NCBI RefSeq assembly: GCF_900187965.1
Contig: NZ_FZNL01000007.1
Location: 1 to 64,000 of the forward strand
Direction: 5' to 3'
DNA: 64,000 bases
DNA from: Flavobacterium sp. ov086
Lineage (GTDB): Bacteria > Bacteroidota > Bacteroidia > Flavobacteriales > Flavobacteriaceae
A program made the translations under genes and the position numbers. The notes under the pieces were generated by a model. That model was not told the DNA's origin. It made no database searches and was given only the letters and a program-made list of their open reading frames with translations. This document shows positions 32,613 to 40,610 of the stretch, one piece after another; position 1 is the stretch's first letter; each line of letters opens with the position of its first letter.

Positions 32613-33197
32613 TTAACTATTACTTTCAGAATAGAAGTAAAGTACCAGCATCACACAATTTTCTGTGGTTCTGTTTTCTGGTACGTGCGGATGTCTTCCG
32701 TTGAAACATAAAGAATCGCCTTCGTTTACGATAACTTCAACATCATCAATAATATAAGTTACGCTTCCTTTAATGATAAATTTGAATTCCCAAGCATCTG
32801 TAATCACCTTTTCGCGTTTACAATTAGGCTCAACGTCAAGAATTACGGCTTCAAAACCTATAGAATTGATGCTTTTACTGAAGATATGATAGTAATTAAA
32901 ACCGGTTGTTTCGGCTTTGTCTTCTTTTTCTATTTTTTGGTAATCTTCTTTTTTAATATGGATGTATTTGGCATTTTTGGTGTTTTCAACGCCTTCAAAA
33001 AAGTAACTTACATCAGTATTTAAAGATTGTATCAGTTCGATTAAAACTGGTAAGGATGGAATAGTTCTTCCGTTTTCTATTCTGGAAATCAAACCATTAC
33101 TAACGCCCGCCATATTGGCAACTTCGTGAATGGTCAGTGAATTTTTCTTTCTAATTTCTTTTAATCTTTTTCCGATACCAATTAAAAAATCTTCCAT
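32613..33197 (-). CDS. XRE family regulator with C-terminal cupin sensor
   Basis: 194 residues. HTH_3 domain at residues about 10-65 (RLKEIRKKNSLTIHEVANMAG, NGLISRIENGRTIPSL) and a cupin at about 120-190 (WEFKFIIKGSVTYIIDD, VNEGDSLCFNGRHPHVPEN). This HTH-cupin layout senses a small ligand in the cupin barrel. It is convergent with the last gene of the phosphonate-like locus and is the closest candidate regulator of that locus. Confidence 0.88.
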   Translation of the reverse strand: MEDFLIGIGKRLKEIRKKNSLTIHEVANMAGVSNGLISRIENGRTIPSLPVLIELIQSLNTDVSYFFEGVENTKNAKYIHIKKEDYQKIEKEDKAETTGFNYYHIFSKSINSIGFEAVILDVEPNCKREKVITDAWEFKFIIKGSVTYIIDDVEVIVNEGDSLCFNGRHPHVPENRTTENCVMLVLYFYSESNS

Positions 33198-33280
33198 AAT
33201 AAAAACTTCGGTTTAAATGGTAAATATATACAATTAGCATTGAAATTTTTTAAGATATTGAAAGAAGAAAAATTTAATAG

Positions 33281-33844
33281 TTAATTCACTTTTACACTTC
33301 GTCCTTTGACTTTTTTAATGAGATGAAGCGAGTCTCTGATTAAAGCTTTTATTTCTATTGAAGGTAATATTTTGCGGGCTTCGTACATATTTTGTCTGAT
33401 GCCGTCGATATTCATTTTTGCGGTGAGTAAATCAGTTTCGAAAGCTTTCAGGATGTGGTTTTCTATATTTAATTTTTTTTTATAATAATGGATTGCATTA
33501 TGAAGATCTTCGATTTGTCCTGTGAAATCTAAGATCGCTTTTTTGGAAATAGCTCTGCTATAATAAATGGAAAACTCTAGTGGATTCATTTCTATTGCTT
33601 TGTCAAAATCTTCAATTGCGTTGTAATGATAATCTAGTTTTTGAAGACAATTACCTCTGACTATGTATACTCCATTATCAAATCCTAAATTGATGGCGCT
33701 GTCCAGATACAATAATGCGTCCTGAAATTTATTGGACAAATAGAGTTGCTTTCCTTTCTCTAAATGAGCAAAACCTTCATCCGATTTTGATTTTGAAAAT
33801 CGTCGTTTTAAGCCTTCTAGTATTGAATTGAAAAACCATTTCAT
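33281..33844 (-). CDS. TPR repeat protein
   Basis: 187 residues. Residues about 24-130 contain tetratricopeptide repeats (A-L-YLDSAINLGFDNGVYIVRGNCL; YNAIEDFDKAIEMNPLEFSIYYSRAIS; QIEDLHNAIHYYKKK). The N-terminus and C-terminus are basic (RRFSKSKSDE; LIKKVKGRSVKV). No signal peptide is visible. Likely a protein-protein interaction adaptor; partner unknown. Confidence 0.75.
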   Translation of the reverse strand: MKWFFNSILEGLKRRFSKSKSDEGFAHLEKGKQLYLSNKFQDALLYLDSAINLGFDNGVYIVRGNCLQKLDYHYNAIEDFDKAIEMNPLEFSIYYSRAISKKAILDFTGQIEDLHNAIHYYKKKLNIENHILKAFETDLLTAKMNIDGIRQNMYEARKILPSIEIKALIRDSLHLIKKVKGRSVKVN

Positions 33845-34187
33845 ATTTTCTCGATTTTGATTGATCAGATAAATTGGAACATAAATGATTCATTAGAAGT
33901 GGGGACATTAAAATTAGGTTAATTTTTTGAAAAACAATTCATTATATTTTTGTTTTAATTTGAGAATTTTGTGTTTTAAACTCAATTTTAAAAACTTTTT
34001 CAATGTTTTAGCGGTATTCGGAGGCATCTGTTTTTTTGTTATTTAAATTAAACTGAAAAGAATATTTTATGATTATAAAAATTGCTTTACAGAAATCCGT
34101 AAAAAGAATACAAATTACCCGAATTAGTATTATTTGCAATACTCCTTCTAACCAGACCTTTGTATCATTAATTTAAGATATGAAAAA
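33845..34187. other. Intergenic region without recognisable features
   Basis: AT-rich divergent promoter region between the TPR gene and the SDR gene. No convincing -7 box, palindrome or small gene is seen. Confidence 0.4.
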
Positions 34188-35003
34188 ATGAACAAAACAA
34201 TTTTAATTACAGGTGCAAGCAGTGGTATTGGAAAAGAAACTGCAAAATTATTTCAGGCAAAAGGATGGAATGTTATCGCAACGATGCGTACTCCGGAAAA
34301 CGAAACAGAATTAACAAAATTAGAAAATGTATTGGTTACGAAATTAGATGTATTAGATGTAGCATCTATCGAAAAAGCGGTAAAAGAAGGTATCGCAAAA
34401 TTTGGAAAAATAGATGTATTATTAAACAATGCAGGGTATGGCGCTTATGGTACTTTAGAATCATTTTCGAGAGAGAAAATTATTCGTCAGTTTGATACCA
34501 ATGTAATCGGACTTTTGGATGTTACCAAGACAATATTGCCCCACTTTCGTGGAAATAAAAGCGGTACAATCATAAACATTTCGTCGATTGGCGGAAAAAT
34601 GACTTTCCCTTTAGGCTCTTTGTATCACGGAACTAAATTTGCTGTTGAAGGTATTTCGGAATCCTTGGTTTATGAGATGGAACAATTTGGAGGAAAAGTA
34701 AAAATCGTTGAGCCAGGCGCTATTGCAACTGATTTTGCAGGACGTTCTTTTGATTATAACAATGACGAAACTCTTGTTGAGTATCAAAATTTAGTTGGGA
34801 AAGTTATGGCAGCTTTACCTGCATTATTTGACACCGCTTCGCCGGCAAGTGTCGTTGCCAATGTAATTTATGAAGCAGCAACAGATGGTACAAATAAACT
34901 GAGATATTCTGCAGGAGAAGACGCAAAAGCAATTATTGAAAACCGCAAACAATTGGACGATGAAACATTTATTGACGGAATGAAAACACAATTCGGATTA
35001 TAA
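34188..35003 (+). CDS. Short-chain dehydrogenase/reductase
   Basis: 271 residues. Motifs: TGASSGIG (8-15), NNAGYG (80-85), Ser133, Tyr146 and Lys150 (YHGTK), and the PG motif EPGAIATDF. Basic residues after beta-2 (MRTPEN) favour NADP(H). The substrate is unknown. It is followed by a terminator and then an AraC gene on the same strand that probably regulates it, echoing the SDR/AraC pairing seen elsewhere in the window. Confidence 0.92.
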   Translation: MNKTILITGASSGIGKETAKLFQAKGWNVIATMRTPENETELTKLENVLVTKLDVLDVASIEKAVKEGIAKFGKIDVLLNNAGYGAYGTLESFSREKIIRQFDTNVIGLLDVTKTILPHFRGNKSGTIINISSIGGKMTFPLGSLYHGTKFAVEGISESLVYEMEQFGGKVKIVEPGAIATDFAGRSFDYNNDETLVEYQNLVGKVMAALPALFDTASPASVVANVIYEAATDGTNKLRYSAGEDAKAIIENRKQLDDETFIDGMKTQFGL

Positions 35004-35025
35004 TTCAATACTTTGTGATTAAATT

Positions 35026-35069
35026 AAAACGATGAGAATCATTACGTTGATTCTGATTCTCATCGTTTT
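35026..35069. terminator. Terminator after the SDR gene
   Basis: AAAACGATGAGAATC and GATTCTCATCGTTTT form a perfect 15-bp stem with a 14-base loop. The flanking A and T runs allow it to act in both directions. Confidence 0.85.
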
Positions 35070-35105
35070 ATTAAAATGGATATATTTACAGTAACAATTA
35101 ATTTT

Positions 35106-36017
35106 ATGAGCGCATTTATACATTTACAAACGATCTCAGATTTGTTTAAGTTTTTTGAACTTGAACATTCAATTCAGCATCCATTGATTGCGGTGATCGA
35201 TTTTAGTCAGGTAAATGAACATATTAACGAAGACACTAAAATTTCTTTGGATTTTTACGCTTTGATATTCAAAAACTACAATAGAAACAACATTAAATAC
35301 GGACGAAAAATTGTCGATTTTCAAGACGGAAGTTTAATTTGTCTGGCTCCAAACCAAGTGGTTGAAATGGATAATGATATCGAAGTTTCGCCTGCGATGG
35401 AAGGTTGGGGCGTGTTTTTTCATCCGGATTTAATCAGGGCAACTTCATTAAACGATAAATTAAAAGAGTATAGTTTTTTCTCTTATGAAATAAAAGAAGC
35501 GCTTCATTTATCCGAAAAAGAAAAACAAATTCTCTACGATTGTATTCTTAAGATCGAAGGAGAATTAAAAGAAAACATCGACATACACAGTCAGGATATT
35601 ATTGTTTCGACCATTGAATTACTTTTAAATTATTGTTCCCGTTTTTACGGAAGACAATTTATTACCCGAAAAAACTCTAATAACTCGGTAGTAATTCAGA
35701 TAGAAAAAATTCTGAATGAGTATTTTAATGAAAAGAATATTAAAGAAAAAGGACTGCCAACAGTAAAATATTTGGCTGAACAAGTATTTCTTTCATCAGG
35801 ATATTTAAGTGATTTACTCAAAAAGGAAACCGGCAAAAATGCTCAGGACCACATCCATTTTTATTTAATAGAAGAAGCCAAAAATATTTTAATGAACACA
35901 GACAAATCTGTTGGAGAAATAGCGTATTCACTAGGATTTGAATATCCACAATACTTTAATAAACTTTTCAAGCAGAAGACGGGAAAAACTCCTGTAGAAT
36001 TTAGAAATTTGAATTGA
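35106..36017 (+). CDS. AraC family transcriptional regulator
   Basis: 303 residues from the ATG at 35106 (MSAFIHLQTISDL...). An in-frame ATG at 35076 would add 10 residues, but a -7-like sequence TATATTTA at 35081-35088 favours the inner start. The sensor half (HPLIAVIDFSQV, LICLAPNQVVEM) is followed by two HTH motifs (TVKYLAEQVFLSSGYLSDLLKK; VGEIAYSLGFEYPQYFNKLFKQKTGKTP-EFR, classical AraC signature). It probably regulates the upstream SDR gene. Confidence 0.88.
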   Translation: MSAFIHLQTISDLFKFFELEHSIQHPLIAVIDFSQVNEHINEDTKISLDFYALIFKNYNRNNIKYGRKIVDFQDGSLICLAPNQVVEMDNDIEVSPAMEGWGVFFHPDLIRATSLNDKLKEYSFFSYEIKEALHLSEKEKQILYDCILKIEGELKENIDIHSQDIIVSTIELLLNYCSRFYGRQFITRKNSNNSVVIQIEKILNEYFNEKNIKEKGLPTVKYLAEQVFLSSGYLSDLLKKETGKNAQDHIHFYLIEEAKNILMNTDKSVGEIAYSLGFEYPQYFNKLFKQKTGKTPVEFRNLN

Positions 36018-36124
36018 TACATAAACCACACTTTTTTGAGATAACAGAAAGATTTAAAAGCATTTTTTTTAGAATTCTAAGGTATAATATGTTTTAAATC
36101 AATTTAGTTTAGAAGATTTCGTTT

Positions 36125-36793
36125 TTATAGAAAGCCTAATTGTTTTGCTTTGTTTAATAATTCGATATCTCCTCCTTTTTCTAATAATAAATGGCTCTTT
36201 ATATAAGCTTTTCGTTTTTCTATGGAGCTCAATGATAGTGGTATATGGTTTGGAATATCAACCATTTTAACACCTTGAGAAAGTAAAATTAAAATCTGGC
36301 TGTCGTATTCGCCCCAATATAAATTTTTTTGAATCAATTTCTTTTGAGATTTTATTATTTCATCGCTATATACAATTCCCTCTGATAGGATTTTTTTGCA
36401 GATAGCAGGAAATGATTCGAAATTAATTTCACTTTTAGAAACAAACCCATCAGGTTGTATTTCTTTAATAATTCGATTTACGATAAAAGCTTCGGTATGC
36501 ATAGTTAAAAGTAAAATTTTGCATAATGGATGGTTTTTTCGAACTAAAAGAGCCAAGTCAATACCACTAGAGATATTTTGTTCAGGAAAAGGTGGTAAAT
36601 TAACGTCAAGTATTGCAAAATCAATTTTTTGATCTTGTTTTTTAAGTAATATTGTTTCTTTATAGGCAGTTTCACAATTATAACTTTTGATAAAAAACGG
36701 TTCAATGATATTGAAATACTCGTCCGATAGCAAGTTGACATAACTATCTACTGTCATTGGATGATCGTCAACAATCAGAATATTATATGCCAT
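36125..36793 (-). CDS. Response regulator, NarL/LuxR-like
   Basis: 222 residues. Receiver domain at about 1-135 with acidic pair D9-D10, phosphoacceptor D63 (AILDVNLP), T96-region (LLLTMH) and K119 (VSKS). The output half has a LuxR-like HTH (QILILLSQGVKMVDIPNHIPLSLSSIEKRKAYIK), rather divergent from NarL. It is transcribed divergently from the histidine kinase gene at 37001, its obvious partner. Confidence 0.88.
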   Translation of the reverse strand: MAYNILIVDDHPMTVDSYVNLLSDEYFNIIEPFFIKSYNCETAYKETILLKKQDQKIDFAILDVNLPPFPEQNISSGIDLALLVRKNHPLCKILLLTMHTEAFIVNRIIKEIQPDGFVSKSEINFESFPAICKKILSEGIVYSDEIIKSQKKLIQKNLYWGEYDSQILILLSQGVKMVDIPNHIPLSLSSIEKRKAYIKSHLLLEKGGDIELLNKAKQLGFL

Positions 36794-36969
36794 TTAGAAA
36801 AAATTTATGTAAAAGTAATTAATGCTCTTTAGAAATTTTTGAAAAGAAAGGTTTTCTAAACATTTTTTTTGATTTAAAAGGAATTCATTCAAATTTTAAT
36901 AAAGTAATATTATTTGCTCTTTCTGTGATCCATATTATTACAGAAGTGTTAATATTCTGCTTTAATTTA

Positions 36970-36977
36970 TATATTTG
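36970..36977 (+). promoter_or_regulatory. -7 box of the histidine kinase gene
   Basis: TATATTTG is a perfect TAnnTTTG match, 24 bp before the TTG start codon at 37001, which it supports. Confidence 0.55.
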
Positions 36978-37000
36978 AATCAAACTAACGAGTAGCAATT

Positions 37001-39031
37001 TTGAAATTTAGATTTAAATTTTTTCTTCCGATAATTTTTTCACTTATGATAATTTCTTTCGTATTATGGAGGAAAAAACAAGCTGTAAGTAAAACCACGG
37101 ATGTTATTCGTTTTGATCAAGAGCACTTTAATAAAATTCCGGGTTCTCAAAAGGAAAAATACTTAGATTCAATTGTAATTATACTTAAGAATCAAAAAAA
37201 TGAATCTATTGTTAGGGAACTGTACTTAAAAACGGGGGAAGAATATTATTATTTGAATAATATAGTAAAGTCGTATTCGTCTAGTTTAATTGCTTTGCGA
37301 TTATCTAATCAAGAAAAGGATAGTTCCAGAATTGCCAAATCCTTTTATTATATTGGAGATTGTTATGAAGTCTCACAAAAGGACAGTGCATATTACTATT
37401 ATCTGCAAGCTCAAAAGATTTACACACAACTTCAGGATTATAAAAAATTGGGACGTATACATTTTAACAAGGCTTACATTTTGTTTTATGATGGCAGGTT
37501 TGTAGAGTGCGAAGTAGAGCTGACAAAAGCTTTGAAATATTTAAAAGATTCTAACAATACAAAGCTTTTGTACACAGTCAATAATTTGATGGGTAATTGT
37601 TTAGAGAAACTTTTTATGTATGATCAGGCGTTAAAATATCATCAATTGGGATTGAGGAATTTGCAAGTTTTAAAGAATGAAAATATGGACACAGATGAAG
37701 TTAATAATTATAATGCATCGTCTGTAATAAATATTTGTAACTTATATGACATTAAAGGCGATTATTCACATTCAATTAAAGAATTAAGTAAGTTGCTAAC
37801 AAAAGATTTAAGGCGTAAATGGCCATATGTATATGCCAGTGTTCTATCAAATTTAGCTTATTCTAAAATGAAGAATAAAGAATATAAAAATGTGGAATCC
37901 ATGTATTTTGAATCTTTAAAAATCATAGATAGCCTTGGCGTCCGTAGTAGTGTTGCTTATAAAAAATTTCATTTAGGAGAGCTTTATTTAGCTCAAAAAG
38001 ACACTTTAAAAGCTGTAAAAATTTTAAAAGAAGGTTATAAGATTGGAGTTGAAACAAGAAGCATAACCGAAATTTTAAGTATTCTAAAGTTACTTTCGAA
38101 AATTGATAATAAAAGGAAATTGTTTTTTGCAAATCAATACATAGAAATCAGCGATAGCATTAATAGCCTGCAAAGCAGAACTAGTAATAAATATGCGAGA
38201 ATAGAATATGAAACAACAAATGTAGAGAATGAGAATAAAGTTTTAACCAAGAAGAACTTTTATATTTTAATTTTTTCTTTTGGTCTCTTTTTGATTTTGT
38301 CTGCAATTTTTGTTTTCAATTATTTAAAATATAAAAATAAAGAGTTAAAGTTTGTAAAACAACAGCAAAGTGACAGCGATGAAATTTATCAATTGTTAAG
38401 TGAACAACAGGAAAAAATAAACAATGCCAAAGAGGAAGAGAAGAATAAAATAGCTAAAGAATTACATGATGGCATTATGAACAGGGTTTATGGAGTAAGA
38501 ATGAATCTTGGTTTTTTTAATTCTAAAGTAGACGAGAAAACAATTGAAAAAAGAAAAGAGTATATTTTTGAATTAGAAAATATTGAAAATGAAATAAGAT
38601 CAATTTCTCATGATTTAAGTCGGGATTCGTTTTTAGAAAATAGTGATTTTAATACTTTAATATCAGATTTAATCAAAGATCAAAAAGAGTTAAGTGCTAC
38701 AGTATTTAATTATATTATTGATAAAGAATTTGATTGGGAAAGTATTGCCAATATTTATAAAATAAATTTTTACCGTATAATTCAGGAAGCGCTTTTAAAT
38801 ATTCATAAGTATTCTGATGCTGAAAAAGTTGATGTGAAAATTCAATTAATTGATAATCATATTTTAAAATTATCGATTATTGACGATGGTATTGGGTTCG
38901 ATGTTCAGTCAACAAAAAAAGGAATTGGTCTTCGTAATATTAAAGAAAGAGCCAACTCCCTAAATGGTAATTTTGAAATAAAATCCAAGATTGGTGAGGG
39001 AACAGAAATTACAGTGACATTTACTATTTAA
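37001..39031 (+). CDS. TPR-containing sensor histidine kinase
   Basis: 676 residues, starting with TTG. An N-terminal membrane anchor (about 6-23) precedes a periplasmic TPR-like helical region (about 75-390), a second membrane helix (about 420-442), a coiled coil and a HisKA_3-type box with His489 (KIAKELHDGIMNRV). The HATPase_c domain (about 580-676) carries IIQEALLNIHKYS (N box), DDGIGFD (G1) and GIGLRNIKERA (G2). This NarX-like kinase architecture with external TPRs is typical of Bacteroidota. It pairs with the divergent response regulator. The signal is unknown. Confidence 0.92.
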   Translation: MKFRFKFFLPIIFSLMIISFVLWRKKQAVSKTTDVIRFDQEHFNKIPGSQKEKYLDSIVIILKNQKNESIVRELYLKTGEEYYYLNNIVKSYSSSLIALRLSNQEKDSSRIAKSFYYIGDCYEVSQKDSAYYYYLQAQKIYTQLQDYKKLGRIHFNKAYILFYDGRFVECEVELTKALKYLKDSNNTKLLYTVNNLMGNCLEKLFMYDQALKYHQLGLRNLQVLKNENMDTDEVNNYNASSVINICNLYDIKGDYSHSIKELSKLLTKDLRRKWPYVYASVLSNLAYSKMKNKEYKNVESMYFESLKIIDSLGVRSSVAYKKFHLGELYLAQKDTLKAVKILKEGYKIGVETRSITEILSILKLLSKIDNKRKLFFANQYIEISDSINSLQSRTSNKYARIEYETTNVENENKVLTKKNFYILIFSFGLFLILSAIFVFNYLKYKNKELKFVKQQQSDSDEIYQLLSEQQEKINNAKEEEKNKIAKELHDGIMNRVYGVRMNLGFFNSKVDEKTIEKRKEYIFELENIENEIRSISHDLSRDSFLENSDFNTLISDLIKDQKELSATVFNYIIDKEFDWESIANIYKINFYRIIQEALLNIHKYSDAEKVDVKIQLIDNHILKLSIIDDGIGFDVQSTKKGIGLRNIKERANSLNGNFEIKSKIGEGTEITVTFTI

Positions 39032-39038
39032 AAATTAA

Positions 39039-40154
39039 CTAAATAGTTTTTTTCTTTTTCTTTCTTCCTAACCAAATTATAAGCCCCGTAACAGGCAATG
39101 TTACCGCAAAAAGACAAACCAAAAACGCGATTATTTTGGTAGGCAAACCATAAATACTTCCGGTGTGAATAGGATAGTTTAGGCGTCTTATTTTATCTCC
39201 GGTTGTAAATTTACTGTAAGGTCTTGCCTCAATTTCTTCGGTGGTATATTTATCAAAATAAGCCGCGCTGGATTGATTTGGAATCGTAATTTCTGAATAT
39301 TCTTTTAATACCAAAATGCTGTTGACTGTATCAGCCGGCATTCTAATTTGAATGTTTCCGGTGTACGGAAAAATGCTGTCGGCCTTATTGTAAATGTTTT
39401 GGTAAAAGGCAGTATTGTTGAGTTTTGGATCTATTTTGGTTGGGTTTTCTACTTTAGCCGAAGGTTTTTTGGTTGTGCCTTCAGTCAAAAAGTAAACACC
39501 ATTTTGAAACCAGGTAAAAGCAAAAGATAATCCGCTTAGCGAAATAATCAATAAAACTAAAAAGCTATAGAAACCAAAAGTAGAGTGGAAGTCCCAATTA
39601 ACCCTTTTGAAAGAACCGCTCCATTTTACGGTTAATCTTTGCTTTAGATTTTTTATTTTTTTTGGCCACCATAATATAAGACCTGAAATCAGCATAAAAG
39701 CAAAAATCAAACAAGAAGTTCCCATGATAATTTCGCCCGATTCTCCCAACAACAATTGTCTGTGTATGGATAAAACCACAACAAAAAACCTGCTTTCTTG
39801 TGGAGTTGTAGCCAGAACTTTTCCCGTATAAGGATCAATAGAAAAAAATTGTGCTTTTTTATCTGAATCCTTTCCCAAAATTTGCATGGTGCGCGAAGGA
39901 TCATTATACGTATAAATTCGGGTGATTTTTTTTATAGCATATTGTTTCTGAAGTATGTCTGTGCAGTAATCTATAGTCTTTTTTGTTTTGCCAATTGTGG
40001 TAACATTATAATATTCGGGATTTATAGCCTTGTCAATTTCTTTTTCAAAAACCAAAATACTGCCCGTTAGTGCAGCGATAAAAACAATTAATCCGGAACC
40101 AAGTCCAAACCATAAATGCAATAGGCCAATATTTTTCTTAAATCCTTTCTTCAT
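39039..40154 (-). CDS. PepSY-associated transmembrane protein, probable ferrisiderophore reductase
   Basis: 371 residues with four membrane segments: residues about 12-36 (GLGSGLIVFIAALTGSILVF), 140-165, 190-215 and 338-362. Paired His residues near the membrane (LLHLWFG, SIHRQLLLG, WDFHSTFG, YPIHTGS) could bind haem. This PepSY_TM family includes FpvG-type inner-membrane reductases that release iron from siderophores. It lies back to back with a siderophore-type TonB receptor and faces the siderophore operon, so it most likely reduces the imported ferrisiderophore. Confidence 0.82.
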   Translation of the reverse strand: MKKGFKKNIGLLHLWFGLGSGLIVFIAALTGSILVFEKEIDKAINPEYYNVTTIGKTKKTIDYCTDILQKQYAIKKITRIYTYNDPSRTMQILGKDSDKKAQFFSIDPYTGKVLATTPQESRFFVVVLSIHRQLLLGESGEIIMGTSCLIFAFMLISGLILWWPKKIKNLKQRLTVKWSGSFKRVNWDFHSTFGFYSFLVLLIISLSGLSFAFTWFQNGVYFLTEGTTKKPSAKVENPTKIDPKLNNTAFYQNIYNKADSIFPYTGNIQIRMPADTVNSILVLKEYSEITIPNQSSAAYFDKYTTEEIEARPYSKFTTGDKIRRLNYPIHTGSIYGLPTKIIAFLVCLFAVTLPVTGLIIWLGRKKKKKTI

Positions 40155-40524
40155 ATATGCTGTTTTCCAGTATCAGTCAATTCTATTTGGTAATTTGATG
40201 GTGTTACAAAAGAATTGCTCGTTTATTCGAAAATTCTGCCACAAATTTATACTTATTTAGACTTAATATAGACTATCTTTCGAAAAAAATATTCTTTTTT
40301 TAATTTTAAGTGAAATTTTCAGAGTTTTAGTATAAAATAAAAAAGTGGAAGACCTTAAAAAGGTAATTTACCTGTTAAATTCATTGATATTACTGGTATT
40401 CGCAACTATTCAGAAGAATTGAAGATTACTTTATTGACACCGATAAAATTGATAAAACCATTTTTGTTCAGTGTAAAGAAGTGTATAGGAAAGACAATTC
40501 TATCGAATAAAATAGAATTAATAC

Positions 40525-40554
40525 TTGTTAAACAACTATTAATTTCTATTTTTG
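40525..40554 (+). promoter_or_regulatory. Promoter of the siderophore receptor gene
   Basis: A -33 TTG at 40525-40527 and a -7 box TATTTTTG at 40547-40554, with 19 bases between the two elements, fit the Bacteroidota promoter well. The predicted leader is about 50 nt. No obvious Fur palindrome is seen here. Confidence 0.55.
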
Positions 40555-40610
40555 CACTGTTTTTATTGATTCTAAATAAAGACAAAAATACTAACCAAAA
40601 TCCAAAATCA

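Noticed and set aside
40419-40610. Upstream extension of the siderophore receptor frame
   Set aside because: The extra 64 residues would bury the signal peptide, and the promoter (-7 at 40547) lies inside the extension.
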